From NCBI RefSeq assembly GCF_000146165.2, contig NC_004347.2:2294001-2358000 (forward strand): DNA of 64,000 bases, given 5' to 3'. The notes below the pieces were generated by a model, which saw nothing but the letters and a program-made list of their open reading frames with translations, made no database searches and was not told the DNA's origin. The DNA comes from Shewanella oneidensis MR-1 (GTDB lineage: Bacteria; Pseudomonadota; Gammaproteobacteria; Enterobacterales; Shewanellaceae). The translations under genes were made by a program, and so were the position numbers. Position 1 is the first letter of the stretch. The number at the start of each line of letters is the position of its first letter. This document shows positions 35,352-44,817 of this stretch, piece by piece.

Positions 35352-37610
35352 ATGGACGAAGGAATGCAGATTGTGGGTGCTGTTAGTGGTTTAAGCACTC
35401 CGTTTAATCAAAACGTTAGCCTCGAATGCTATAACGGTATTCTTTCGATGCTGCTAAATGGCGCTCCGTTAGCAGATATTCTCCATGCTTTAGTGTTAAA
35501 AATTGAAGATCAACGCCTTGGCACCCATGCTTCTGTCTTGCTGCTCAGTGAGGATGGTAAAAGAGTGCTAACGGGAGCCGCTCCCCATTTACCCGATAGT
35601 TACAATCAAGTTATCCATGGGGTCGAAATTGGTCCTGAGGTCGGTTCTTGTGGTACCGCGGCCTATACGGGACAGCGGGTGATTGTTGAGGATATTGAAC
35701 ATCATCCTTATTGGGCCTTGTATAAATCTTTTGCGCTTGTCCACGGATTGAGGGCATGTTGGTCTGAACCTATCAAAGATACTCAAGGCAAGGTACTTGG
35801 CACCTTTGCTATGTATTACAAAGAGATTAAATCCCCAACAGTTGCGGATTTAACCTTAATTGCTGAGGCGGCAAGACTGGCGAGTTTAGCCATAGAACGT
35901 AGCCGTTCATTGGAGTTTCAGCGTCTTGCGGTGAAAATATTTGATCGCTTACCGCTTGCGCTGGTGATTACCAATGCCAGCCATTCTGTACTCTATGCCA
36001 ATGATGCGTTTAAGCTGATGGTTTGCCTACAACCTGATGATATTTTGGCATTTAATCCTGAGCAGTTTTTTTCGCCCTCAGAGCCACATGAAATTGCCTC
36101 CTTATTTAATCACCTCTCAGAGGGGAAAATGTGGCAAGGTGAATTGGTTGGCCTGCGTAATAATGGCGAGACTTTTTATCTTGATTTAACCGTAACGGTT
36201 TTCCGTGAATCCCACAGCGCAGATCTCGGTTTTGCTTGGTTATTTTCCGATGTCAGTGAGCGTAAAAAAGCGGCGCAGTTAATCAAATATCAAGCGAATA
36301 ATGATTCCTTAACGGGGCTTGCTAACCGCAACGCCCTGTTTAGGCAAATCCAAGAGCTTATAAATGCCGATAGCTTAACGCCGGGTTTTAGCTTTATGTT
36401 GATGGACTTGGATAACTTTAAACAGGTTAACGATACCTACGGCCACGATAAAGGCGATGTCCTCTTAGTGCAGATGGTGGAACAGGTTAAAATTTGTTTG
36501 GACCCGCAGGCGGTGTTTGCGCGCTTAGGTGGTGATGAGTTTGCCATCTTATTGCCAGGGGTTGTGACTCAAAGAGAACTGTCGCAGCTGGCGGATAAGA
36601 TCAATAAACAGGTTTATCGACGTTACGAATTATCCCACGATAAAGGCGTTTATAGTTCAGTGAGTATTGGTATTGCACGTTTCCCTGAAGATGCCCTCGA
36701 TTTAGAGCAACTGTTAAACTGCGCCGACCAAGCGATGTATATCTCTAAGGCCAATGGTCGTAATCGGTATCATTTTTTTACCGAGCAAATGCAACAAAAT
36801 GCCGAACGTATTGCCAATCTTCACACGCTACTTAAGCAAGCCTTAGAACAAAACGCCTTCGAACTGTATTTTCAACCGATAGTCGATGCCACAACGGGGC
36901 TTATTGTCCGCGCCGAAGTGCTATTACGCTGGCAGCATGAAGGGCAGTTTATTTCCCCCGATGAATTTATCCCCATTGCCGAAAACAGTGGCTTAATCGT
37001 TAGCATTGGTCGCTGTGTACGACAAGCCGTAATGCAAACCATTGTTGAAATGCAAGCGCTGGGTTGGCCGATGAGTTTAGCAATTAACGTGTCGACCTTT
37101 GAATTTTGGTCCCATGAGTTGCAGGATGAGTTTTGTGACTCCTTTACCGATATTATTGAAGGCTTAGGGGTAGAGGATTTTCCCTATGAATTGATCACCT
37201 TGGAGATCACTGAATCCCTGTTAATGAAAAAACATGCTCATTTAATTCAAGTGCTTAATGAGTTACGTGCCAGAGGTATTAAAATCTCCCTTGATGATTT
37301 TGGTACAGGTTATTCTTCGCTGTCTTACTTAGCGAATTTTCCCATCGATCAAATTAAGATCGACAAGAGTTTTATCGATAGGCTCGCGGAAGGTGAGCGG
37401 CATCTTGCCTTGATTGAAGCGATAGTGCGCTTAAGTCATGCACTTAACTTACGCGTGACGGCGGAAGGCGTTGAAACTCAAGAGCAACTTCAGGTGATGA
37501 TGGATAACCATATTCAAGAAATTCAAGGCTATCTATTTTATAAACCCATACCCAAGGCGGTGTTTTTTGAATTACTGGCTAAACAAGCGGTAATTTCGCC
37601 ACATTCATAA
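35352..37610 (+). CDS. GAF-PAS-GGDEF-EAL cyclic di-GMP protein
   Basis: 752 aa, no membrane helices. GAF (about 25-195, EVGSCGTAAYTGQRVIVEDI), PAS (about 200-310, LPLALVITNASHSVLYANDA), GGDEF (about 320-480) with intact RLGGDEFAILLP, EAL (about 490-750) with the EVLLRW form of the EAL signature and DDFGTGYSSLSYL. Both domains look catalytic, so it could make or break cyclic di-GMP, with activity set by GAF or PAS ligands. No I-site RxxD is seen upstream of GGDEF. Single gene. Confidence 0.92.
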   Translation: MDEGMQIVGAVSGLSTPFNQNVSLECYNGILSMLLNGAPLADILHALVLKIEDQRLGTHASVLLLSEDGKRVLTGAAPHLPDSYNQVIHGVEIGPEVGSCGTAAYTGQRVIVEDIEHHPYWALYKSFALVHGLRACWSEPIKDTQGKVLGTFAMYYKEIKSPTVADLTLIAEAARLASLAIERSRSLEFQRLAVKIFDRLPLALVITNASHSVLYANDAFKLMVCLQPDDILAFNPEQFFSPSEPHEIASLFNHLSEGKMWQGELVGLRNNGETFYLDLTVTVFRESHSADLGFAWLFSDVSERKKAAQLIKYQANNDSLTGLANRNALFRQIQELINADSLTPGFSFMLMDLDNFKQVNDTYGHDKGDVLLVQMVEQVKICLDPQAVFARLGGDEFAILLPGVVTQRELSQLADKINKQVYRRYELSHDKGVYSSVSIGIARFPEDALDLEQLLNCADQAMYISKANGRNRYHFFTEQMQQNAERIANLHTLLKQALEQNAFELYFQPIVDATTGLIVRAEVLLRWQHEGQFISPDEFIPIAENSGLIVSIGRCVRQAVMQTIVEMQALGWPMSLAINVSTFEFWSHELQDEFCDSFTDIIEGLGVEDFPYELITLEITESLLMKKHAHLIQVLNELRARGIKISLDDFGTGYSSLSYLANFPIDQIKIDKSFIDRLAEGERHLALIEAIVRLSHALNLRVTAEGVETQEQLQVMMDNHIQEIQGYLFYKPIPKAVFFELLAKQAVISPHS

Positions 37611-37632
37611 TCGATTCAACCATCTCATTTAT

Positions 37633-37665
37633 AACACTAAGCGCGCCATTGGCGCACTTAGTGTT
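37633..37665. terminator. Convergent hairpin terminator
   Basis: AACACTAAG (37633-37641) pairs with CTTAGTGTT (37657-37665), with an inner GCGCC/GGCGC stem. It is placed between convergent GGDEF-EAL and ddl genes. Confidence 0.6.
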
Positions 37666-37690
37666 TGTCCCCTCAACGCGAGTGAAGAGA

Positions 37691-38701
37691 TTACTTTGCC
37701 GCTAACTGGCTGTTAATCACCAAACTTAAGTATTGGGTGAAGTCATGTCCATGATTTTGTAGCATCTTTGGGAACATGGAAATCGGTGTTGAACCTGGGA
37801 AGGTATTGATTTCGTTTAACAGGATTTCATTATCCGCCGTTAAGAAAAAATCAATACGGGACAGATGGCGTAATTTCATTCCCTTAAAGGCTTTAATCGC
37901 ATAGGCGCGGATCTGATCGCTAATGTCAGTCGGCACATTTTGCGCAACCACATCGGTGCGTGCCTTGCTGCTTTTCGCGTATTTCTCATCGAAGGTGTAG
38001 AAGGTATTGCTATCACAGATAATTTCGCCGGGTAGAGTGGCAATCACTTCACCTTGATATTCGTAAACCGCGACTTCAAGTTCACGGGCTTTAATGGTTT
38101 TTTCGACAATTACGTAGGGCGCATAACCAAATGCGTCTTTAAGCACGCCTAGCACTTTGCTGGCCTCATCCACCTTATAGCAACCGACAGAGGAGCCTTG
38201 AGAGGCCGCTTTGACGAAAATCGATCCCCACTTTTCAAGTGCCGCTTGGGTTTGGGCAATGGCTTCATCATCGTATTGATTTAAAAAGATATAAGGCGTG
38301 TTGGGAATGCCTAAGGCGCTGAACCACATCTTAGCAGTGATTTTGTTAAAGCAGTTGCTGCTGGCTTCGGACTCACAGCCAAAGTAGGGCAGTTGGATAA
38401 GATTAAAGTAAGATTGAATATCACCAGTTTCGCCCGGATAACCGTGAATACAAGGGATGACATAATCCACAGGCCAAGGGGCTTTACTCTCGTCACGAAA
38501 GCGGATCTCACGGTTATTGGTCAGCTCGCAGTCATCCCCTGCGGCGGTTTGGTATTGGCCAAATTTATCCAGTACCACACGTAGTACATTGAACTGTTCT
38601 GATTTTGCTAATGAGGTTTCAAAATAATTAGCCGACAGTAGGGAAATATCGTGTTCCGCACTTCCACCGCCGCACAGCAAAAGTAAATTGATTTTTGACA
38701 T
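37691..38701 (-). CDS. ddl: D-alanine-D-alanine ligase
   Basis: 336 aa from the ATG at 38701, with GAGGAAT before it; the open frame goes back to 38722. ATP-grasp enzyme of peptidoglycan precursor synthesis in the cytoplasm. N-terminal [10 protein letters not shown] loop, [29 protein letters not shown] loop, and metal-binding ending [20 protein letters not shown]. The sequence type is nearer DdlA than the division-cluster DdlB. It is outside the mur/fts cluster. Confidence 0.9.
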   Translation of the reverse strand: MSKINLLLLCGGGSAEHDISLLSANYFETSLAKSEQFNVLRVVLDKFGQYQTAAGDDCELTNNREIRFRDESKAPWPVDYVIPCIHGYPGETGDIQSYFNLIQLPYFGCESEASSNCFNKITAKMWFSALGIPNTPYIFLNQYDDEAIAQTQAALEKWGSIFVKAASQGSSVGCYKVDEASKVLGVLKDAFGYAPYVIVEKTIKARELEVAVYEYQGEVIATLPGEIICDSNTFYTFDEKYAKSSKARTDVVAQNVPTDISDQIRAYAIKAFKGMKLRHLSRIDFFLTADNEILLNEINTFPGSTPISMFPKMLQNHGHDFTQYLSLVINSQLAAK

Positions 38702-38895
38702 TATGATTCCTCGATTGAGCAAAATGCTGTTGAGTTGCTTCGTGCAACTACGCCACTAACATGCAACTGGGCTAAAAAATAACGACACCGTATTAGCCGC
38801 TGCCATCTTAGATTTCTTCCCCCCTAAAGCGCAAGGACTCAGGCGAAGGAGTTTGATTGAGTGATGCATTTTAACGCAGTTTATAAGGCTAATAA

Positions 38896-38918
38896 AAAAC
38901 GCGCTAATAGCGCGTTTT
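38896..38918 (-). terminator. Terminator of asnS
   Basis: A 10-bp stem, AAAACGCGCT / AGCGCGTTTT, loop AAT, followed on the minus strand by TTTATT. It is 30 bp past the asnS stop. Confidence 0.85.
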
Positions 38919-38945
38919 AAGGTCAAATCTATCTCGGGAACGAGA

Positions 38946-40346
38946 TTAAAAGTTTGCGGTGCGTGGCGCACGTGGGAAGGGGATCACGTCACGGATGTTG
39001 GATACGCCAGTGACGTAAGACACTAAACGCTCAAAGCCTAGACCGAAACCTGCGTGTGGCACTGTGCCATAACGACGAAGATCGCGATACCACCAGTAAT
39101 CTTCTTTGTTCAGATCCATTTCTTCCAAACGCATATCCAGCACATCTAAACGCTCTTCACGTTGCGAACCTCCGATGATTTCACCAATGCCTGGGGCCAA
39201 TACGTCCATCGCGGCAACGGTCTTACCATCTTCGTTAAGGCGCATGTAGAAGGCTTTGATATCTTTTGGATAGTTTTTCACAACCACAGGGGCTTTAAAG
39301 TGCTCTTCAGCAAGGTAACGTTCATGCTCAGAGGATAAGTCGATACCCCAAGAGACTGGGAACTCAAACTCACGACCGCTTTTTTGCAGGATCTCAACGG
39401 CATCGGTGTAATCCACTTGGGCAAAATCGCTTGAGACGAAGGATTGCAGACGCTCAATCACAGTTTTATCCACGTGCTGGGCGAAGAATTGCAGATCGTC
39501 CATACGCTCAGTTAATACCGCATTAAAGGCGTACTTCAACATACCTTCGGCAAGGCCTGCGATATCGTTTAAGGTGGCGAAAGCCACTTCTGGCTCAACC
39601 ATCCAGAATTCCGCTAAGTGGCGGCTGGTGTTTGAATTCTCAGCGCGGAACGTTGGGCCGAAGGTATAGATTTTTGACAGCGCACAGGCGTAGGTTTCAC
39701 CGTTTAATTGGCCTGATACGGTTAAGAAAGCTTCTTTACCGAAGAAATCTTTGTCGTAGTCCACTTTACCGTCGCTAGTGCGTGGCAGGTTTTCCATATC
39801 CAGTGTCGATACACGGAACATTTCACCCGCGCCTTCACAGTCAGATGCGGTGATCAGCGGTGTAGACACCCACACAAAACCATTTTCGTGGTAGAAACGG
39901 TGAATGGCTTGAGATAAACAGTTACGTACGCGAGCAACGGCACCAATGATGTTGGTACGTGGGCGTAAGTGAGCAAGCTCGCGTAAATGTTCAATTGAGT
40001 GGCGTTTAGCCGCCATTGGGTAAGTGTCTGGATCTTCAACCCAACCCGTGACCTCAACGGCAGTGACTTGTAGCTCATAGGCTTGGCCTGCGCCAGGTGA
40101 TTCGACAATGTCACCGGTTACGATCACCGAGCAGCCAGCGGTGAGCTTTAACACTTCGTTGTCGTAATTTTCTAAGCTATTTGGCACGACACCTTGGATA
40201 GGATTGAAACAGGAGCCGTCATAGACTGCCAAAAAAGAGATGCCAGCTTTAGAGTCACGACGGGTTCTTACCCAACCACGCACTGTGACTGTAGAACCAA
40301 CTGCGTGCTCACCTTTAAATACAGAAGCGACTGATGCAATACTCAT
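38946..40346 (-). CDS. asnS: Asparaginyl-tRNA synthetase
   Basis: 466 aa, the E. coli length. N-terminal OB-fold anticodon-binding domain ([19 protein letters not shown]) and class II core: motif 2 in [21 protein letters not shown], motif 3 in [15 protein letters not shown]. It charges tRNA-Asn with asparagine. Stands alone with its own terminator. Confidence 0.97.
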   Translation of the reverse strand: MSIASVASVFKGEHAVGSTVTVRGWVRTRRDSKAGISFLAVYDGSCFNPIQGVVPNSLENYDNEVLKLTAGCSVIVTGDIVESPGAGQAYELQVTAVEVTGWVEDPDTYPMAAKRHSIEHLRELAHLRPRTNIIGAVARVRNCLSQAIHRFYHENGFVWVSTPLITASDCEGAGEMFRVSTLDMENLPRTSDGKVDYDKDFFGKEAFLTVSGQLNGETYACALSKIYTFGPTFRAENSNTSRHLAEFWMVEPEVAFATLNDIAGLAEGMLKYAFNAVLTERMDDLQFFAQHVDKTVIERLQSFVSSDFAQVDYTDAVEILQKSGREFEFPVSWGIDLSSEHERYLAEEHFKAPVVVKNYPKDIKAFYMRLNEDGKTVAAMDVLAPGIGEIIGGSQREERLDVLDMRLEEMDLNKEDYWWYRDLRRYGTVPHAGFGLGFERLVSYVTGVSNIRDVIPFPRAPRTANF

Positions 40347-40541
40347 TGTTGCTTAGTTCTCCAACGAAACGTTTTATATGAAAATTTTGGAGGTTTATAT
40401 TACCTTGCTGGTGGCTTTTCTCAAGCTGAAAAAGGTATCCTGAGGTGAATATTACTGCTATTAAGCAATATATACCCAATCAATCAGAATCCGACATCTT
40501 CAGGTTGTTTGGTTATCGTGCGTTAAACGTGTGGAGGCGAT

Positions 40542-40883
40542 ATGAGAAAAGTCAAAATATTCCAGCTCATCCTCGCGACATTATCCATCCTAGGTTGGGC
40601 AGTGGCGGTTTATGCGCTACTAGTCTTGGAGGAAGCAAGGCCAGAGCGTGTAATCGGTGCCTTTTTTAACCGAGGTGCCACGGTAAGAATGAGCTGGGAG
40701 CCGCATGAAACAGAAATGTTGCAGTATCTTATTTGGGTTTGCTGCGGGATTAGTTTGGTGAGTCTTGCAGTTAATTATTATGTTGCTCACCACAGCAAAC
40801 TGGGTTACTGGTTTAATATCCCCTTGTTGTTTTTAACCTCCCTAGCAGCGGGGTTATACGTTCACTTTGTGATTTTAGCATAA
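40542..40883 (+). CDS. Small membrane protein, unknown
   Basis: 113 aa. Three hydrophobic helices (about 5-27, 62-82 and 93-112), with a short charged loop EEARPERVIGAFFNRGATVR between the first and second. I do not recognise the family. GGAGGCG precedes the ATG, so translation is likely. It faces the nudix gene, 17 bp apart. Confidence 0.65.
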   Translation: MRKVKIFQLILATLSILGWAVAVYALLVLEEARPERVIGAFFNRGATVRMSWEPHETEMLQYLIWVCCGISLVSLAVNYYVAHHSKLGYWFNIPLLFLTSLAAGLYVHFVILA

Positions 40884-40900
40884 AACGGTGTGAGTGCGAC

Positions 40901-41488
40901 TTACCGAATCTCCTCGGGTAAACTCACATGCCTACAGAGATGATCAATAATCGCCGCTGTCGCACCCCAAATAAAGCGCTGTTGATAGGGGATAAAATGC
41001 ACGCTGTAGTACCGGCCTTTGCGTAAGAATTCCTTACGGTGGCGATGGCGAGGTTCGATAAAAAAGCTTAAAGGCACGGTAAAACAATCAGCAACCTCGC
41101 CTGGATCGAGTCTTAAGGTAAAATCTTGCTTAATAATCCCGACCACAGGGGTAATTTCAAATCCGGTAAAGGTATTGTGGGCAGGAAAAGTGCCTATCAC
41201 ATCTACATTTTCACGGCAAAGACCGATTTCTTCCTCCGCTTCCCTCAGGGCCGCCATAATCGCACTTGGATCACTGGCTTCAATTTTGCCACCGGGGAAA
41301 CTGATTTGCCCAGGATGCGCCCTAAGGTGCATCGGTCTTTGGGTTAAAATCAGATTCAACTCACCGTCGATTTCTTGTAAAGGGATTAACACCGCCGCTT
41401 TTCGCAGTCCTTGGTGAGGGAGCGCCGCCGGATCTTGCTTAGCTAAAGGGTGCAGAGTGAATCTAAGTCTAAATTCGGTTTGATCCAT
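40901..41488 (-). CDS. nudL: Nudix hydrolase, CoA pyrophosphatase type
   Basis: 195 aa. The Nudix box is GGKIEASDPSAIMAALREAE then EEIGL; the additional family signature LTQRPMHLRAHPGQISFPGG marks the NudL/YeaB CoA-diphosphatase group. It splits CoA or oxidised CoA into phosphopantetheine and ADP. The box carries a two-residue longer loop than the classic 23-residue motif, common in this group. It sits 27 bp after pabB and is probably co-transcribed. Confidence 0.88.
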   Translation of the reverse strand: MDQTEFRLRFTLHPLAKQDPAALPHQGLRKAAVLIPLQEIDGELNLILTQRPMHLRAHPGQISFPGGKIEASDPSAIMAALREAEEEIGLCRENVDVIGTFPAHNTFTGFEITPVVGIIKQDFTLRLDPGEVADCFTVPLSFFIEPRHRHRKEFLRKGRYYSVHFIPYQQRFIWGATAAIIDHLCRHVSLPEEIR

Positions 41489-41515
41489 TGGCTTGTTACT
41501 CGTGTTTGCTTGGGT

Positions 41516-42919
41516 TTATCGCTGATTTTCTAACAGGGGTAAAATTCGGCTCACCTTGTCGAAGCTTTCTTGATATTCCGCATCGACATCGGAGTCGGCG
41601 ACGATGCCCCCGCCTGCCCAACAATAGAGCTTGCCGCGCTCGGCAACAATGGTGCGGATGGTAATGCTAGTATCCATTTGCCCATCTTGGCTGATATAGC
41701 CTATTGAACCACAATACAGGCTGCGGCGTGAGGGTTCCAATTCTTCAATAATTTCCATAGCGCGAATTTTGGGGGCGCCGGTAATTGAACCACCGGGAAA
41801 GGCTGCCCGCAGCAAATCACAGGCTTGGTATTGTGGATCGAGTTTAGCGGTGACGGTACTCACTAAATGATGCACAGCCGGAAAGCTTTCGACGGCAAAT
41901 AGATGCGGCACTTGCACTGAGCCGGGCGCCGCGACTTTGCCGATATCATTACGTAGCAAATCCACAATCATCACGTTTTCGGCGCGATCCTTTGGGGAGT
42001 TGGCGAGTATTTGCGCCGCTTGCTTATCTAGCGCAGGGTCGTTATGGCGCGGCAGAGTGCCTTTAATCGGTTTGGTTTGAATATCATCCCCGCGCAGCTG
42101 AATAAAACGCTCAGGCGAAATCGATAAAATCGTATTGTCATTAAGCCGCATAAAGGCAGAGAAGGGCGCCTGATTGGCACTGCGCAGTTTGCAATAGGCG
42201 CTCCATTCATCGCCTTGATATTGTGCTTCAAATCGTTGCGTTAAATTAATTTGATAGCAATCGCCGCTATGCAGGTAGGCTTGAACTTGATTGAATTTTT
42301 TAACGTAATCAGCCTTTTTGAGTTGTGCAGCCCAAGGGGTAACGAGGGTGAATTCGGCTATTTTTACAGTTTTAGCCATTTTTGCTTCAATTATTTTCAA
42401 TTGAGTTTCTAGCGCGGTTTCACCCAAATAATGCACTAAATGCCAGCATTGTTGCTGATAGTCAAAAATTAGGGCCCAGTCGTAAAAACCAATATTCATC
42501 TCCCCAAGTTGAATATCTTGCGCCGCAATATTGGGGATAGCTTCAACACGACGGCCTAAATCGTAGCTAAAGCTGCCCATGGCGCCGCCACTAAAGGGGA
42601 GTTCACAAGCAAAGGATTGCGGATACCAGTGGCGCAATAACTGGTTGACCAGCGTAAAGGGATCATCGGTTGCACTCATTTGGGTGGGAATGGTTAATTC
42701 GGGCAACTGAACCTTAATTTCGGTCAGTTCACCATGGGTGATAAGGGTGGCAATGGGATTTACGCAAATGATATCGAACTTAGCATCCAGATGGGGGGCA
42801 TTGGCCGAGTCGAGCAGTATTGCCCAAGGTTCTGCCGCAAAGTGTTCAAAGAGGTCTGCCGTGCTTAATGTCCAGTCAAGTTGGCGTGATGCAAGCTGTT
42901 TTGACGCCCTATTTACCAT
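41516..42919 (-). CDS. pabB: Aminodeoxychorismate synthase component I
   Basis: 467 aa. Chorismate-binding fold: KPIKGTLPRH, VDLLRNDIGKVAAPGSV, FPGGSITGAPKIRAMEIIEE, YCGSIGYIS. The key TGAPK region and PIKGT fit PabB (4-amino-4-deoxychorismate for folate) rather than TrpE. Upstream of the nudL gene, as often found in gammaproteobacteria. Confidence 0.9.
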   Translation of the reverse strand: MVNRASKQLASRQLDWTLSTADLFEHFAAEPWAILLDSANAPHLDAKFDIICVNPIATLITHGELTEIKVQLPELTIPTQMSATDDPFTLVNQLLRHWYPQSFACELPFSGGAMGSFSYDLGRRVEAIPNIAAQDIQLGEMNIGFYDWALIFDYQQQCWHLVHYLGETALETQLKIIEAKMAKTVKIAEFTLVTPWAAQLKKADYVKKFNQVQAYLHSGDCYQINLTQRFEAQYQGDEWSAYCKLRSANQAPFSAFMRLNDNTILSISPERFIQLRGDDIQTKPIKGTLPRHNDPALDKQAAQILANSPKDRAENVMIVDLLRNDIGKVAAPGSVQVPHLFAVESFPAVHHLVSTVTAKLDPQYQACDLLRAAFPGGSITGAPKIRAMEIIEELEPSRRSLYCGSIGYISQDGQMDTSITIRTIVAERGKLYCWAGGGIVADSDVDAEYQESFDKVSRILPLLENQR

Positions 42920-43041
42920 CTATTAACCCTATCTAAAAATGTGATGTAGCCCAAAAAGATGGGAAAGAGTATCATATTGGCCCAGAAAGAATTACACAAA
43001 AAAACAAGTAAGGCCCTAAAGGCTGCTGGAGCGCTCCTACT

Positions 43042-44592
43042 ATGTCATCTCACCATGAAACGTCTGAAAATGTAGTGATTAAACAAGCCGACTTCATTGA
43101 AAGTGTGGCGGATGCCCTGCAATACATCTCCTACTACCACCCCAAAGATTTTGTCGATGCCATGAGCGAAGCTTATGAGCGTGAACAAAGTGCTGCGGCG
43201 AAGGATGCAATTGCACAAATTTTGATTAACTCGCGCATGTCTGCCGAAGGCAAACGTCCACTGTGCCAAGACACGGGTATCGTGACCACGTTTGTTAAAG
43301 TGGGTATGGGGGTTAAGTGGGATAAAACTGATATGACCATTCAACAAATGGTCGATGAAGGTGTGCGTCGTGCTTACACCAACCCAGATAATCCACTGCG
43401 TGCATCAATTGTGGCGGATCCTGCAGGTAGCCGTAAAAACACCAAAGACAACACCCCATCAGTTGTGCATATCGATATGGTGCCAGGTAATCATGTTGAA
43501 GTTGCTATCGCAGCAAAAGGCGGCGGCAGTGAAAACAAAGCTAAGATGGTGATGTTAAACCCATCGGACGATATCGCCGCTTGGGTTGAAAAAACGCTGC
43601 CCACCATGGGCGCGGGCTGGTGTCCTCCTGGTATGCTCGGTATCGGTATTGGCGGCACCGCTGAAAAAGCGGCCGTATTGGCCAAAGAAGCCCTGATGGA
43701 AAGCGTGGATATCCATGAGTTAATGGCGCGCGGTGCACAAACTACAGAAGAAAAACTGCGTTTAGATATCTTTGAACGTGCCAACAACTTAGGTATTGGT
43801 GCGCAGGGGCTTGGCGGGTTAACCACGGTTTTAGACGTGAAAATCAAGTCTGCACCGACCCACGCGGCATCAAAACCTGTGGTGATGATCCCCAACTGCG
43901 CCGCAACTCGTCACGTGCATTTCCACTTAGACGGCACGGGTCCTGCTGATCTTGCGCCGCCATCACTCAGCGACTGGCCAGAAATCACCCGCGAAGTGGG
44001 CAGCGATGTGCGCCGTGTTAACTTAGACACAGTCACACAAGCCGATATCGAACAGTGGCAGAGCGGTGAAACCCTGCTGCTGAGCGGTAAAATGCTCACC
44101 GGCCGTGACGCTGCCCATAAACGTATCCAAAGCCTGATTGAAAGCGGCGAAGGTTTACCAGAAGGCGTCGACTTTACTGGTAAGTTTATTTATTACGTTG
44201 GCCCAGTTGACCCCGTGGGTAATGAAGTGGTGGGGCCTGCAGGACCTACAACCGCGACCCGTATGGACAAGTTTACTGACCTGATGCTGGATAAGACTGG
44301 CCTGATGGGCATGATCGGTAAGGCTGAGCGTGGTCCTGCAACCGTTGAATCTATCAAGAAGCACAAAGCGGTGTACTTGATGGCTGTTGGCGGCGCGGCT
44401 TACTTAGTGTCAAAAGCCATTAAAAAATCCCGTGTGGTAGCTTTTGCCGATTTAGGTATGGAAGCGATTTACGAGTTTGATGTGCAGGATATGCCAGTCA
44501 CTGTAGCGGTTGACTCAAACGGCGTGAATGCCCATGAAACGGGTCCTGCGATTTGGAAAGTGAATATCGCTAACGCGAATGCAAAAGCCTAA
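43042..44592 (+). CDS. fumB: Class I fumarate hydratase (Fe-S)
   Basis: 516 aa. Hydrates fumarate to malate in the citric acid cycle, using an oxygen-sensitive [4Fe-4S] cluster. Candidate cluster cysteines lie in LCQDTGIVTTF, GWCPPGMLGIGIGG and IPNCAATRHVHF. The N-terminal alpha and C-terminal beta domains are fused in one chain, as in FumA/FumB of E. coli. Strong terminator after. The gene symbol follows common Shewanella usage and is not certain between fumA and fumB. Confidence 0.93.
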   Translation: MSSHHETSENVVIKQADFIESVADALQYISYYHPKDFVDAMSEAYEREQSAAAKDAIAQILINSRMSAEGKRPLCQDTGIVTTFVKVGMGVKWDKTDMTIQQMVDEGVRRAYTNPDNPLRASIVADPAGSRKNTKDNTPSVVHIDMVPGNHVEVAIAAKGGGSENKAKMVMLNPSDDIAAWVEKTLPTMGAGWCPPGMLGIGIGGTAEKAAVLAKEALMESVDIHELMARGAQTTEEKLRLDIFERANNLGIGAQGLGGLTTVLDVKIKSAPTHAASKPVVMIPNCAATRHVHFHLDGTGPADLAPPSLSDWPEITREVGSDVRRVNLDTVTQADIEQWQSGETLLLSGKMLTGRDAAHKRIQSLIESGEGLPEGVDFTGKFIYYVGPVDPVGNEVVGPAGPTTATRMDKFTDLMLDKTGLMGMIGKAERGPATVESIKKHKAVYLMAVGGAAYLVSKAIKKSRVVAFADLGMEAIYEFDVQDMPVTVAVDSNGVNAHETGPAIWKVNIANANAKA

Positions 44593-44672
44593 AGACAGCT
44601 ATTTGCTTTTTAGCGGTCATGGGTGACGCTCAGTGATCGCATATAGTGACTGACAATTTGTCACAAAAAAAT

Positions 44673-44712
44673 ACGCTCAAGTATGCCTTTTGGCTTGCTT
44701 GAGCGTTTTTGT
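44673..44712 (+). terminator. Terminator of the fumarase gene
   Basis: ACGCTCAAG (44673-44681) / CTTGAGCGT (44698-44706), followed by TTTTTG. A 13-bp palindrome, TGACAATTTGTCA, lies just before it at 44651-44663. Confidence 0.8.
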
Positions 44713-44769
44713 TTCGTTAGTGTGGCAAACTTATCTTCCTAAAGACGATTGCAGATCGTATTTACCGTT

Positions 44770-44792
44770 CATTCGGTGACAACTACCGAATG
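44770..44792 (+). promoter_or_regulatory. Inverted repeat in the S9 peptidase leader
   Basis: CATTCGG / CCGAATG, seven perfect base pairs with a 9-base spacer, 25 bp before the start codon. It could be an operator or leader hairpin. No known motif recognised. Confidence 0.35.
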
Positions 44793-44817
44793 TGTTTAAC
44801 AAAAGATGGACATAACA

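Noticed and set aside
40445..40669. 74-codon frame before the small membrane protein
   Set aside because: Overlaps the better supported gene at 40542, which has GGAGGCG before it, and shows no domain.
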